The notes under the pieces are model-generated. The model was not told where the DNA came from. It was given only the letters and a program-made list of their open reading frames with translations, and made no database searches. A stretch of DNA of 64,000 bases, from assembly GCA_963771595.1 (NCBI GenBank), contig CAVYUC010000004.1:124001-188000 (forward strand), in the 5' to 3' direction. Below, one piece after another: positions 10,314-19,111 of the stretch (position 1 is the first letter of the stretch; the number at the start of each line of letters is the position of its first letter). Both the position numbers and the translations under genes were made by a program. Origin of the DNA: CAVYUC01 sp963771595 (GTDB taxonomy: Bacteria; Bacteroidota; Bacteroidia; Bacteroidales; Prolixibacteraceae).

Positions 10314-11132
10314 ATGAAATTCAATTTTAAAACTACTTACATTGTTGCTGCAGTTGCTATACTTTTGGTGGTGCTGCTTTTCGGAAACCGCATGTTTTTA
10401 ATCATCGAAGCCGGCGAGCGCGGGGTTATTTTCAAACCCTATACAACTGGTTTGGACAAAGACAATATTTATGGCGAAGGTTTTCACATCATCGCTCCCT
10501 GGAATAAAATGTACATTTACAATGTGCGTGAGCAACAACGGGATGAAACAATGGATGTGCTCGATAAAAACGGATTGTCGATAAATATGGATGTTACTGT
10601 TCGTTTTAATCCTATTTACAACAAGATTGGTTTTTTATATCAGCAGTTTGGTGTCAACTATATAAATGTTCTTGTAATACCGGAGGTTCGCTCGGCAGTT
10701 CGTCAGGTTGCCGGCCGGTATGGAGCTGAAGAAATTTATTCGACTAAAAGGGCAGAAGTGGAACAAACCATAAAAGATGAGACTAAAAAAGTGCTGGCAG
10801 AAAATTTTATCGATATGAAAGCGCTGTTGATCCGCTCAATTAATTTACCGGAACAGATTAAAGGAGCCATTGAAAGCAAACTAAAACAGGAACAGGAAGC
10901 GCTTGCTTATGAATTCAGGCTTCAACGCGAAGAGTCGGAAGCTGAACGCCGCCGAATTGAAGCGGAAGGTATTGCAAACTTCAACCGCATTATAAATGCA
11001 AGTTTAACCGATCAAATTCTGAAGCAGCGTGGAATAGAAGCCACAATTCAATTGTCTGAATCGGCCAATTCAAAAGTGATTGTAATTGGAAGCGGAAAAG
11101 AAGGTTTGCCACTGATTCTTGGAAATAATTAA
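10314..11132 (+). CDS. Prohibitin-like SPFH/Band 7 protein
   Basis: Membrane-anchored SPFH-domain protein of 272 residues. One N-terminal helix (residues about 9-28) is followed by an SPFH domain (GERGVIFKPYTTG, IYGEGFHIIAPW) and a long charged coiled coil rich in Glu, Arg and Ala (EEIYSTKRAEVEQTIKDE and onward). This closely matches prohibitins, which form large ring assemblies and often guard membrane proteases such as FtsH. The ATG at 10314 directly precedes the helix. The leader of about 230 bp holds no gene. The neighbours do not add functional information. Confidence 0.88.
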   Translation: MKFNFKTTYIVAAVAILLVVLLFGNRMFLIIEAGERGVIFKPYTTGLDKDNIYGEGFHIIAPWNKMYIYNVREQQRDETMDVLDKNGLSINMDVTVRFNPIYNKIGFLYQQFGVNYINVLVIPEVRSAVRQVAGRYGAEEIYSTKRAEVEQTIKDETKKVLAENFIDMKALLIRSINLPEQIKGAIESKLKQEQEALAYEFRLQREESEAERRRIEAEGIANFNRIINASLTDQILKQRGIEATIQLSESANSKVIVIGSGKEGLPLILGNN

Positions 11133-11150
11133 AAGTTCAATAATTGTAAG

Positions 11151-11184
11151 AACGGGCTGGTTTGTTGACCGGCCTGTTTTATTT
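11151..11184 (+). terminator. Hairpin terminator after the prohibitin-like gene
   Basis: AACGGGCTGG (11151-11160) can pair with CCGGCCTGTT (11169-11178), with two G-T pairs, followed by TTATTT. It separates the SPFH gene from the thioesterase gene that starts at 11199. Confidence 0.65.
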
Positions 11185-11198
11185 AGCGAAACATTGCA

Positions 11199-11726
11199 AT
11201 GAGAAAAATCAAAAATCCGTTTATTGAATTGGACAGCAGCCGGAAAGAATACAACTGTTTCGGTTGTTCTCCAAACAATGAGATTGGGCTTAAACTCGAA
11301 TTCTGGGAAGACGGCGAAGAATTGATTGCCAAATGGAAGCCGGGTAAAATGATGGAAGGCTGGATGGGAATTTTGCATGGAGGAATTCAGGCTTCGCTGG
11401 TGGATGAATTGGCTGGCTGGATTGTGATGATTAAAATGAGAACTTCGGGTGTTACTTCGGAATTGAACGTGAAATATTTAAAGCCCGTGTATATTTCGAA
11501 AGGCGAAATTACAGTGAAGGGCAAAATAATTTCTACAGAAAACAAACTCGCAAAAATAGAATGCAGCCTTTTCGACGGGGCAAACACCGAATGCCTGAAA
11601 GCTGAAGTTACCTATTTCTGCTTTCCTGAAAAAATTGCACGTGCTAAGTACCATTATCCGGGAGTGGAGGCTTTTTTTGAGCAAGAGAAAGAAAGCCACA
11701 ATTCCCGTGAAAGTGGTAACCAGTAA
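11199..11726 (+). CDS. PaaI-type hotdog thioesterase
   Basis: Cytoplasmic hotdog-fold protein of 175 residues. The central ILHGGIQASLVDELAG motif corresponds to the HGG..D/E active-site helix of PaaI-like acyl-CoA thioesterases; the second half has the usual beta strands (SELNVKYLKPV). An N-terminal CFGC motif before the hotdog domain is typical for a subgroup of these proteins. The acyl substrate cannot be told from sequence. The ATG at 11199 follows immediately after a terminator, so the gene probably has its own promoter in a very short spacer or depends on read-through. Confidence 0.8.
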   Translation: MRKIKNPFIELDSSRKEYNCFGCSPNNEIGLKLEFWEDGEELIAKWKPGKMMEGWMGILHGGIQASLVDELAGWIVMIKMRTSGVTSELNVKYLKPVYISKGEITVKGKIISTENKLAKIECSLFDGANTECLKAEVTYFCFPEKIARAKYHYPGVEAFFEQEKESHNSRESGNQ

Positions 11727-11752
11727 AATATGTTAGTTCGGATTTCTTATAA

Positions 11753-11938
11753 TCAGTAGTTTAGGTCGTCATCATCGTCTTCGTCAAAATCAGAATCGTC
11801 AATGTCTTCTTCGTCAAAATCATCATAGATTGTGAGCCTTCTTTTGGAGCTTCTGTCTTTTTTTGAGAAGTTCTTTTTCGATTTTTTTTCGAAAGTATCA
11901 ACTTCTTTGAAATTTTTCTTATTTTCTTTCCGTTTCAT
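11753..11938 (-). CDS. Small charge-segregated hypothetical protein (61 aa)
   Basis: I do not recognise a family. The 61-residue product has a strongly basic first half (Lys/Arg rich, many KK pairs) and an extremely acidic second half with more than fifteen Asp/Glu residues in the last twenty-five. No cysteines or membrane helix are present. Such polarised small proteins often bind nucleic acid or ribosomes, but nothing here proves it. It stands alone on the minus strand between two + strand genes and has a clean ATG. Repetitive GAT/GAC/GAA codons are consistent with real coding, though low complexity weakens the case. Confidence 0.55.
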   Translation of the reverse strand: MKRKENKKNFKEVDTFEKKSKKNFSKKDRSSKRRLTIYDDFDEEDIDDSDFDEDDDDDLNY

Positions 11939-12084
11939 TTTTGATCAACATTCAAATCAATTTTCAAAAAAAATAAATCAATAAATTAGTGTAGTTTTAT
12001 TCGGGCAAAATAGAAAAAAATTTAATTACAAAAAATAGTTGTTCATCAATTTTAACACTCTGTTTTAATTCATTAAAACCAGCA

Positions 12085-14034
12085 ATGAATAATATAAAAG
12101 TAAAAAATAACCATTTTAATTCAAAACATTTATTTAATGTTTTTCTTCTTATTTTATTTTCATTGACGGCAACATCATTATATAGTCAGAATAACAAAAA
12201 GCTAAACCGAATGTTTGAGGAGGCAAAAGAGCAATATTCGGTTCAGTTGTATGAAAATGCAGCGGAATTGTGTAATAAAATTCTGGACAATAACCCGGAT
12301 TACCTGGAGGCTCATTTGCTGCTTGCCGACATTTACCATTCAACGAATGATGTCGAAAAGGAGATTTTGCAATTGGAAAAAGCAATGGAAAGTACTGCAA
12401 TACCGCATATTTTTTACCGGTTGGGAAATGCATATTATTTTACAGGGCAGTATGAAAAAGCCCTGGCACAATTTGAAAAATACCTTTCGACTGACGAAAT
12501 ATCCGAAACCCGGAAAAATGAAATTCAGAAAAAAATAATAAACTGCCGGTTTGCCGCGGAAGCTATAAAAAATCCGGTCGGGTTTCATCCTGAACGGTTA
12601 TCCTCAAATGTAAATTCTGCAAATAATGAATACTGGCCTAATTTAAGCATTGACCAGAAAGAACTGGTATTTACCCGTTTAATTACAAGGCCCGGATATC
12701 CACCACAGGAAGATTTTTATATTTCCCGGTTCGATTCGTTAGGGTGGGGAAGGGCGCAGCCAATTGTTGAAATCAATACTTCGGAAAATGAAGGAGCCCA
12801 GGTAATTTCGGCCGATGGACGGTTACTTTTTTTTACGGCCTGTAACCGGGTAAATGGCTGGGGAAGTTGCGATATTTACTTTTCAAAATGGATTAACAAC
12901 AACTGGACAAAGCCGCAAAATGCTGGGGGAATTATTAACAGCAGTTACTGGGAAGCGCAGCCCGGCTTTTCGTCCGATGGAAGGTATCTTTATTTTGCAA
13001 GCAACCGGCCCGGCGGACAGGGAAAAAATGATGTGTGGCGGGCCGAACTTCTGGGATTTGATGAAAATGGAAATGCCAAATGGAAAAAGCCGGTAAACCT
13101 TGGTCCAAAAGTTAATACCGAAGGAAACGAAATATCACCTTTTATCCATCCCAATAATAAAAATTTTTATTTTGCTTCTGATACGCACACCGGAATGGGC
13201 GGTTTTGATGTTTTTATGTCTGAAATTAAACAGGACTCCATTTTTTCGGAACCTAAAAATCTGGGTTATCCTATTAATACTTTTAACGATGAACAAGGAT
13301 TGTTTATTAGCGCCGACGGTAAAACGGCCTACTTTTCATCGGCACGAAACGAAAAAACGGGATTGGATATTTATTCATTTCTGCTGGACGAAGAAATCAG
13401 ACCTGATCCGGTTACGTATGTTCATGCAAAAGTTGTTGATGCCCAAACAAAAGCACCTGTAAATGCACATATCGAATTGGTAAACCTTACCGGAGCAAGT
13501 GAACAAAAGCGGCTGGAATCAACCGATGCTGGCGGAGAAATTTTGTTGTGCCTGCCTGTGGGGGCCAATTATGCCTTTTCGGTTTCAAAAGAAGGTTATT
13601 TGTTTTTTTCTGAATCGTTTACTTTAAGCACCGCCAAAAGTATTTATAATCCTTACGATTTACGCATTGAATTAAAGCCAGTTGAAATTGGATCCGAAAT
13701 GAATTTGTACAACGTTTATTTCGAAACAGATTCTTTTCGGATTTTGCCTGAATCAGAAACGGAATTACAAAAGCTGGTTGATTTTCTAAAAAATAATCCA
13801 GGTTTGAAAGTGGAAGTACAGGGGCACACAGATAATACGGGCAATACAGCGAAAAATCAGGTATTGTCAGAGCAGCGTGCGAAATCGGTAACCGATTATC
13901 TTGTTGAGAATGAAATCAACCGGCAACGCCTGACTTCTGCCGGTTATGGGGAATCAAAACCTGTAGCTTCCAACGAAACCGACGAAGGCAGGAGATTGAA
14001 CCGACGCACAACCATTAAAATTTTAAGCAAATAA
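12085..14034 (+). CDS. PorE-like OmpA-family protein with TPR, beta-propeller and regulatory-like domain
   Basis: Exported 649-residue protein. After a signal peptide (to about residue 34) come TPR-like helices (residues about 40-150), then a WD40/PD40 beta-propeller (175-430; repeats such as SADGRLLFFTACN, SSDGRYLYFASNRPGG, HPNNKNFYFASDTHTG). A carboxypeptidase-regulatory-like domain follows at about 440-530, and the protein ends in an OmpA peptidoglycan-binding domain (VEVQGHTDNTG, LSEQRAKSVTDYL, LNRRTTIKI). This is the domain order of PorE, a type IX secretion component, although Bacteroidota carry several paralogues with the same order. It ends 1 bp from the convergent cytochrome gene. 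The PorE assignment is inference from architecture. Confidence 0.85.
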   Translation: MNNIKVKNNHFNSKHLFNVFLLILFSLTATSLYSQNNKKLNRMFEEAKEQYSVQLYENAAELCNKILDNNPDYLEAHLLLADIYHSTNDVEKEILQLEKAMESTAIPHIFYRLGNAYYFTGQYEKALAQFEKYLSTDEISETRKNEIQKKIINCRFAAEAIKNPVGFHPERLSSNVNSANNEYWPNLSIDQKELVFTRLITRPGYPPQEDFYISRFDSLGWGRAQPIVEINTSENEGAQVISADGRLLFFTACNRVNGWGSCDIYFSKWINNNWTKPQNAGGIINSSYWEAQPGFSSDGRYLYFASNRPGGQGKNDVWRAELLGFDENGNAKWKKPVNLGPKVNTEGNEISPFIHPNNKNFYFASDTHTGMGGFDVFMSEIKQDSIFSEPKNLGYPINTFNDEQGLFISADGKTAYFSSARNEKTGLDIYSFLLDEEIRPDPVTYVHAKVVDAQTKAPVNAHIELVNLTGASEQKRLESTDAGGEILLCLPVGANYAFSVSKEGYLFFSESFTLSTAKSIYNPYDLRIELKPVEIGSEMNLYNVYFETDSFRILPESETELQKLVDFLKNNPGLKVEVQGHTDNTGNTAKNQVLSEQRAKSVTDYLVENEINRQRLTSAGYGESKPVASNETDEGRRLNRRTTIKILSK

Positions 14035-14035
14035 T

Positions 14036-14497
14036 TTATTTATTTGCCTGCCGAACTTCACTAACTTCCTCATTGGTAATTTCGCTTGCATTGTTGCCGA
14101 AATTTGAGCGTACAAAAGTTAAAACATCTGCAATTTGCTGATCTGTTAAATTCGCCTGCGGTGGCATAACACTGTTGTATGTTTCGCCATCAACTTCAAT
14201 TTTTCCCTGCATTCCGTTTAAAATAACCTTAATCAGTTTTTCCTTGTCGCCGTTAACCCAATCAGAATTGGCCAGCGGCGGGTGCATTCCCGGAACACCT
14301 GAACCATCGGCCATATGGCAAACCAGACAAACCGATTTGTAAACTTCATTTCCGGGATGTTCTACTGTTGTTTCCAACTTGTTTTTGGCTGCTTTTGTTA
14401 GCTGTACATCCTCATTTTGATTTTGTGTTTTATTATTTCCTCCACAAGCTGATAAAACCAGAATAAAGAGCGCGAAAAAGATAATGTTGATTTTCAT
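14036..14497 (-). CDS. Monoheme class-I cytochrome c lipoprotein
   Basis: Periplasmic electron carrier of 153 residues. The signal ends in LVLSAC (lipobox), giving a membrane-tethered protein. One heme site, CLVCH, is followed by the GSGVPGMHPPLANSDW region and a C-terminal MPPQANLTDQQIADVL stretch; the Met there is the likely second axial ligand. I chose the ATG at 14497 since it starts the signal peptide; the frame extends upstream without a better start. It lies downstream of the sorbosone-dehydrogenase-like gene on the same strand (about 140 bp), and such cytochromes are natural electron acceptors for PQQ sugar dehydrogenases. Confidence 0.88.
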   Translation of the reverse strand: MKINIIFFALFILVLSACGGNNKTQNQNEDVQLTKAAKNKLETTVEHPGNEVYKSVCLVCHMADGSGVPGMHPPLANSDWVNGDKEKLIKVILNGMQGKIEVDGETYNSVMPPQANLTDQQIADVLTFVRSNFGNNASEITNEEVSEVRQANK

Positions 14498-14636
14498 ACT
14501 ATTAAATTGTTTATTTTTTAAGGTATAACATGGAACCCGCATGTACTTTAATCATAACCATCGGTGTAAATATTTTACATGCTCGTATCATTTCATTTTA
14601 TTTTAAATACAAAATTAATGTAAAAGGCAGTTTCAG

Positions 14637-15914
14637 TTATGATTCATTATAAAATATTCGCCAGATTTTTCCCTTGTTGCTGTCAACCACATAAAGTGAA
14701 CCATCGGTTCCCTGCGCCAAACCGCACGGACGATATTCCGCATCACGGGTGCTGTTGATTATTTCGGTTCCGGCAAAACCGTCTGCAAAAACTTCCCAAT
14801 CGCCCGACGGGTATTCACCATCAAATGGTACAAAAACCACGAAATATCCTTTTTGAGGTTCGGGGGCACGGTTCCAGGAACCATGAAAGGCTATAAATGC
14901 CCCGTTTTTATATCTTTCCGGAAACATATCACCTGTATAGAAAATTAAATCATTGGGTGCCAGATGGCCGGGGAAAGCCATAATCGGATCGGTTTTCGAT
15001 TCACAGCGGCCAACTTCTTCGCCGTTACCGCCATATTCCGGGGCTAAAACTTTTTTATCCTGAAGTTGGTCATAGTAGCAGTAAGGCCAGCCAAAATCTG
15101 CTCCTTTAGTGACCAGAAAAAATTCTTCTGCAGGCAATTCGGCGCTTTCTTCAACGGTGTACATATCAGGAAAAAATTGATTCAGTTGATCGCGGCCATG
15201 TTGAAGCAGATAAAGTTTATCTACATTTGTATTCCAGCAGTTGGCCATACCGTTTCTTATTCCGGTAGCATATCGTATTCCGTCTTTTAACTGATCCTGA
15301 TTTAAAACATCGTCTTTAAACTGCCAGGTTCCTCCCGAATATTCAAGCAGCGGGCATGGATCCATTCCGGGCGATCCTTTTGTACGCATTTGTTCCATGC
15401 AGGCGTTGGCAGGTGCACCAACATTCACATACATATTTCCTTCACCATCAAATTCCATTGGTTTTGCTTCATGCTGCCTTTCGTCCGGAAAACCACGCGC
15501 AATCAGTTCCCAGTTGCTTTCCGGTATTAATTCTCCATTCTGCATCGGGTAGCGAACAACGGCTGTGTCGGCGCCAAAATAGAGGAATCCTTTGTGTAGC
15601 TTTATTCCTGTTCCGGTATGTTCGCCTGTATATTTTATAATATCTGCACGTCCATCCCCCGAAGTATCGCGCAGGCAGGCAATGCCTTTCCCTTCGTCCT
15701 GCTGGCTAAGCGACACATAAATATCGCCATTTTCATTCACATCGATATGGCGGCCGCTGCCCACTTCATTTGCAACAACAAGGGCGCTGAACCCTTCAGG
15801 CAATTTTAATCCGCCATTGTCAGAATCCGGATTTATTTTTGATTTTACTTCGTGATTTTGACTGCAAGCTAAGGCGATAGCGGCAATAACTAATATAACT
15901 GCAAATTTTTTCAT
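14637..15914 (-). CDS. Sorbosone/glucose dehydrogenase-like (PQQ-type) lipoprotein
   Basis: Predicted periplasmic sugar dehydrogenase with a six-bladed beta-propeller (425 residues), tethered by a lipobox (AIALAC). Features include GSGRHIDVNENGDIYVSL at the first blade, RYATGIRNGMA, WPYCYYD and FHGSWNR, and a C-terminal blade RPCGLAQGTDGSLYVVDS, all typical of the GSDH/sorbosone dehydrogenase family that uses PQQ to oxidise aldoses. It precedes a cytochrome c gene in the same direction, forming a plausible two-gene respiratory unit that feeds electrons from sugar into the chain. It is divergent from a GntR-type regulator 218 bp away, which may control it. PQQ use is a family property and is not shown here. 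Confidence 0.85.
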   Translation of the reverse strand: MKKFAVILVIAAIALACSQNHEVKSKINPDSDNGGLKLPEGFSALVVANEVGSGRHIDVNENGDIYVSLSQQDEGKGIACLRDTSGDGRADIIKYTGEHTGTGIKLHKGFLYFGADTAVVRYPMQNGELIPESNWELIARGFPDERQHEAKPMEFDGEGNMYVNVGAPANACMEQMRTKGSPGMDPCPLLEYSGGTWQFKDDVLNQDQLKDGIRYATGIRNGMANCWNTNVDKLYLLQHGRDQLNQFFPDMYTVEESAELPAEEFFLVTKGADFGWPYCYYDQLQDKKVLAPEYGGNGEEVGRCESKTDPIMAFPGHLAPNDLIFYTGDMFPERYKNGAFIAFHGSWNRAPEPQKGYFVVFVPFDGEYPSGDWEVFADGFAGTEIINSTRDAEYRPCGLAQGTDGSLYVVDSNKGKIWRIFYNES

Positions 15915-16132
15915 CTCAATCTGTTTTAATTTATATTGGTGAGATTGTCAAAATGTTTCATCCTGACTATTTTTAATTTTCTGGTTTTTTCAATTTTGTA
16001 AGTCTTCCAATTCTGACAATTTAACGTAATAAATGCGGAAAAGTTCAGAAAAATTTGGTTTCAATTATTAAATCTTTCTTTTCTGGCTTACTTTAAAAAA
16101 CACTGTTAATTTTACTTTTTTTTATTTGAATC

Positions 16133-17147
16133 ATGAACCAGTATCTGAGAATAAACCATAATTCGGAAGTTCCAAAGTATAAACAGGTTGAACAACTTGT
16201 TGTTTCGGATATAGAATCCGGAATATTTAAACAGGGACAGCGGATTCCTTCCATTAATGAAATCAGCGAAGAACTTTTGCTTTCACGCGATACCGTTGAA
16301 AAAGCTTATGTTAATCTAAAAAAGAAAGGCATTTTGTCTTCGGTACGCGGGAAAGGTTATTATGTTCATCAGACGAATGTGCACAAACATTTAAAAGTCG
16401 CTCTTATTTTTAACAAGCTGAGCAATTATAAACGAAACATTTATTATTCTTTTATTGAAACTCTTGGAAACAAGGCAACAGTGGATGTTTTTATTTACAA
16501 TTATGATCTAAACCAGTTCCAGGAAATCATTGATAATCATATTTCGAATTACGATTATTTCATTATTCTACCGCATTTTAAAAATGAAAATGATGATGTG
16601 GCAGGTGTTATAAAAAAAATACCACGCGAAAAAGTACTGATTGTGGATCGCTATCTTGAATCGCTTAAAAACTACCCGATTGTTTTTCAGGAATACGAAA
16701 AAGATATTCAAACTGCTCTTGCTAAAGGGATTGAACTTATCCGGAAATACACTAAAATAAACCTTGTTTTTCCTTTAAATGAATATTATTCGAAATATAT
16801 TCTGAGAGGATTTCAAATATTTTGTCAGGTGAATGAACTGGGCTTTTCAATTATCGACCAGTTGAATGAAGCAGATGTGAAAAAGGATCAGGCATTTGTA
16901 ATCATTTCAGATGACGATTTATACCGGTTTATAAAAATTTGCAGGCATGAAAAATTTAATTACAGGGACAGATATAGGAGTGGTGGCATATAATGATAAT
17001 CCTGTAAAAGAATTACTTGAAAATGGAATAACCACAATATCCACCAATCACGATGAAATTGGAAGAATTGCAGCCGAAATGATTTTGACCCGCAATTTCA
17101 GGCGCATTAAAAGTCCTTTTAATTTTATTCGGCGTAATTCTCTTTGA
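16133..17147 (+). pseudogene. GntR-family regulator with sugar-binding-like C-terminus, one frameshift
   Basis: Transcription factor. Residues about 10-80 form a GntR winged helix (PKYKQVEQLVVSDIESG, SINEISEELLLSRDTVEKAY, GKGYYV). The rest resembles a LacI/periplasmic-binding sensor domain (ends GVVAYNDNPVKELL, ISTNHDEIGRIAAEMIL). The frame breaks within AAAAATTT at 16952-16957; dropping one base joins RHEK to LITGTDIGVVAYND and gives 337 residues, the normal length. Without correction the last 60 or so residues, part of the sensor lobe, are lost while DNA binding would remain. It sits opposite the sugar dehydrogenase gene, so it may respond to a sugar. Ligand unknown. Confidence 0.8.
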
Positions 17148-17167
17148 AAAAGTTTTCAGCAAGTAAA

Positions 17168-17200
17168 AAGGCTGCCTTGATTGTGACAGCCTTATACATT
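17168..17200. terminator. Hairpin between convergent genes
   Basis: AAGGCTG (17168-17174) pairs perfectly with CAGCCTT (17187-17193), with T-rich sequence after it (ATACATTTTT). It separates the regulator from the opposing outer-membrane protein gene. Confidence 0.7.
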
Positions 17201-17238
17201 TTTCAGTCAATTTTAATGGTTGTTAACTGACAGAATTA

Positions 17239-17949
17239 TTAAAAGGTATAACCAATACTCATTCCAATTCTAAATCCTGGAAAAAGAAACGGGAGTTTGG
17301 AAATCAGGTTGTCGTTGTTTACATGATGTTCCAGTCTGCTTTCCAGGTAATTAATGTCCTCAAAAACTTCGCTTACATCGTCGGTAATAGTGTTGTAATC
17401 AAATCCCGACTGAGGTTCCTGTAAAGTATATTTCAATTTTACATTGTACCGGTCGATTCCGGCGCCAAAAAAGTAGAAATCCATCAGGAATGCATCATTT
17501 ATAACCAGTTGGTAACCCAATTGTCCGCCAATCCCGATGGTATTTAGTTTTGAATCTACATCAAATAAATCTCCGTCAATTTCATCGGTAAACATAACCG
17601 ACTGCCCGAAATAACGCAGGTACGGTGCGATATATAATCCACCTGCTTTCGGATGATTGCCAAAATAGAACCTGTATTCGGCCGAAATTGAGGCTCCGCC
17701 ATTTACATCCTGTAAAGTATACGCTTCTGGAGTTATTAAATCTTCTGAAATAAACGGGCTTGAAGAAGGTTTCCAAAAACCGGCTTTAATAGTAATCGAA
17801 TTATTTTCATTAACCCATCTTTCGTATCCAATATTGTAATTACCGAAGAGGGCATCTGTAAAACCAACCTTTATAGCATTTTCCTGTGCCAAAGCAGAAA
17901 CTCCGGCCAAAACCAGAATTAATGTGAAAATTTTTTTCAGTGTGTACAT
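17239..17949 (-). CDS. Outer-membrane beta-barrel protein, DUF3575-like
   Basis: Exported protein of 236 residues with a signal peptide ending in VSALAQ. The mature part has alternating hydrophobic strands with many aromatic residues (NYNIGYERWVNENNSITIKAG, SAEYRFYFGNHPKAGGLYIAP, FRIGMSIGYTF) and ends in Phe, the usual mark of a beta-barrel sorted to the outer membrane. It resembles DUF3575-type small barrels in Bacteroidota. Role unknown. It is downstream of nothing obvious on its strand; the cytochrome gene at 18041-19105 lies upstream with a 91 bp spacer, so weak co-transcription is possible. Confidence 0.7.
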   Translation of the reverse strand: MYTLKKIFTLILVLAGVSALAQENAIKVGFTDALFGNYNIGYERWVNENNSITIKAGFWKPSSSPFISEDLITPEAYTLQDVNGGASISAEYRFYFGNHPKAGGLYIAPYLRYFGQSVMFTDEIDGDLFDVDSKLNTIGIGGQLGYQLVINDAFLMDFYFFGAGIDRYNVKLKYTLQEPQSGFDYNTITDDVSEVFEDINYLESRLEHHVNNDNLISKLPFLFPGFRIGMSIGYTF

Positions 17950-18040
17950 TTCAATTGGTTTTTTTAATTATTGGGAATGAAAGTAATATTTAAAATATCC
18001 GATCTATCTCCTTTTTAATAAAGTTCTTAACAATCAATTC

Positions 18041-19105
18041 TTAATTTCTTTCCATACCGGGATGGCAATCTTTACAGGAAACAAAATGAATATCGTTTTT
18101 GCTGGTGGGCGAAAAGTACGTTGTATTCATTGTTTTTACATCCAGTTTGCAATTTTTTGATTTTCCGGGATGGCATTTATCACATGAATTCCGTTGAAAG
18201 TTGGAATGCGGCTCGTGACAAGCAGCACAACTAATTCCTTCGTGGACTCCAACAGGAGTATGATCATCGCTGCTGCCAACCTGGTGCCAGACTGAAGGGG
18301 CGTGGCACTGGATACACAACCGGTAAACCGGATCGGAAGGTGTTTGTACAGTATCTTTTCCGTGCAATAATACTGGTGTCGGTAAATTAACCAGATTAAA
18401 ATGCATTTTTTCATGACGGTTATACAATCCAATGGAATTGTTTTGAATGTTTCTTCCGTAAAAAATGTTGTTCGGATTTGCATAATCCGGTTGAACAGCC
18501 GGTTCACCTTTACTGTGAATCTGATGACATGCCAGGCATGGGATGGTTGGGCTAGCAGACATTTTTACATCTTTCATTTTCCAGGGGCCCTTTTGTGAAA
18601 CAGGTTCTACCAAATCAAGAATGGTTCCTTCGTAATACATACCATGGCAGCGCAGACAATCAAAATTGAGCTGCTCGGTTGTATTGTGTGTTTCATTCAG
18701 CAAAATATCGGAATAGGCTGCTGAATGGCCACCGGCTTTCCAGTTGGCATATTCATTCTGATGGCAATCTTTACAACGCTCCATTGTTTCCAGTACCTGC
18801 TGTTCGGTAAGGTGAATATCGTCGGCATGTGGTTTCGATTTTACATGGTTGAATACCATTTTCGACTTCTCGGAAAAGGAGTGCCAGCCATTTTCCATGG
18901 CCGTACCATGACATTTAAAGCAGGATACATCCCGGTGTGCAGATTGTGCCCATGTTTGGTGCGACGGGTTAATTTCGTGGCAACTGGCACATGTTCTGTC
19001 CGGATTGGATTTATTCCAGGCGGTATAAGAACCTGCGAAAAGAATCAGTAAAACGAATAACAGGAGGATAAAGCGGATACTGTTTCGATAGATTTTTGCT
19101 TTCAT
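18041..19105 (-). CDS. Membrane-anchored nine-heme cytochrome c
   Basis: Multiheme electron carrier of 354 residues with nine CxxCH heme sites: CASCH (residues 39-43), CFKCH, CKDCH, CLRCH, CLACH, CIQCH, CAACH, CDKCH and CKDCH. A single N-terminal helix (residues about 11-30) anchors it, and the first sites follow directly, as in NapC/NrfH-type quinol-linked cytochromes. Several extra His residues could be axial ligands. It starts 6 bp after the GMC oxidoreductase gene, which itself overlaps the small-subunit gene, so all three form one operon. The likely role is to take electrons from the flavoprotein and pass them into the respiratory chain. Known gluconate-type dehydrogenases use a three-heme cytochrome instead, so this replacement is unusual. 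Confidence 0.9.
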   Translation of the reverse strand: MKAKIYRNSIRFILLLFVLLILFAGSYTAWNKSNPDRTCASCHEINPSHQTWAQSAHRDVSCFKCHGTAMENGWHSFSEKSKMVFNHVKSKPHADDIHLTEQQVLETMERCKDCHQNEYANWKAGGHSAAYSDILLNETHNTTEQLNFDCLRCHGMYYEGTILDLVEPVSQKGPWKMKDVKMSASPTIPCLACHQIHSKGEPAVQPDYANPNNIFYGRNIQNNSIGLYNRHEKMHFNLVNLPTPVLLHGKDTVQTPSDPVYRLCIQCHAPSVWHQVGSSDDHTPVGVHEGISCAACHEPHSNFQRNSCDKCHPGKSKNCKLDVKTMNTTYFSPTSKNDIHFVSCKDCHPGMERN

Positions 19106-19111
19106 AAAAAA

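Noticed and set aside
10115..10330. Plus-strand ORF upstream of the prohibitin-like gene
   Set aside because: Overlaps the real start in another frame and looks like translated AT-rich leader.
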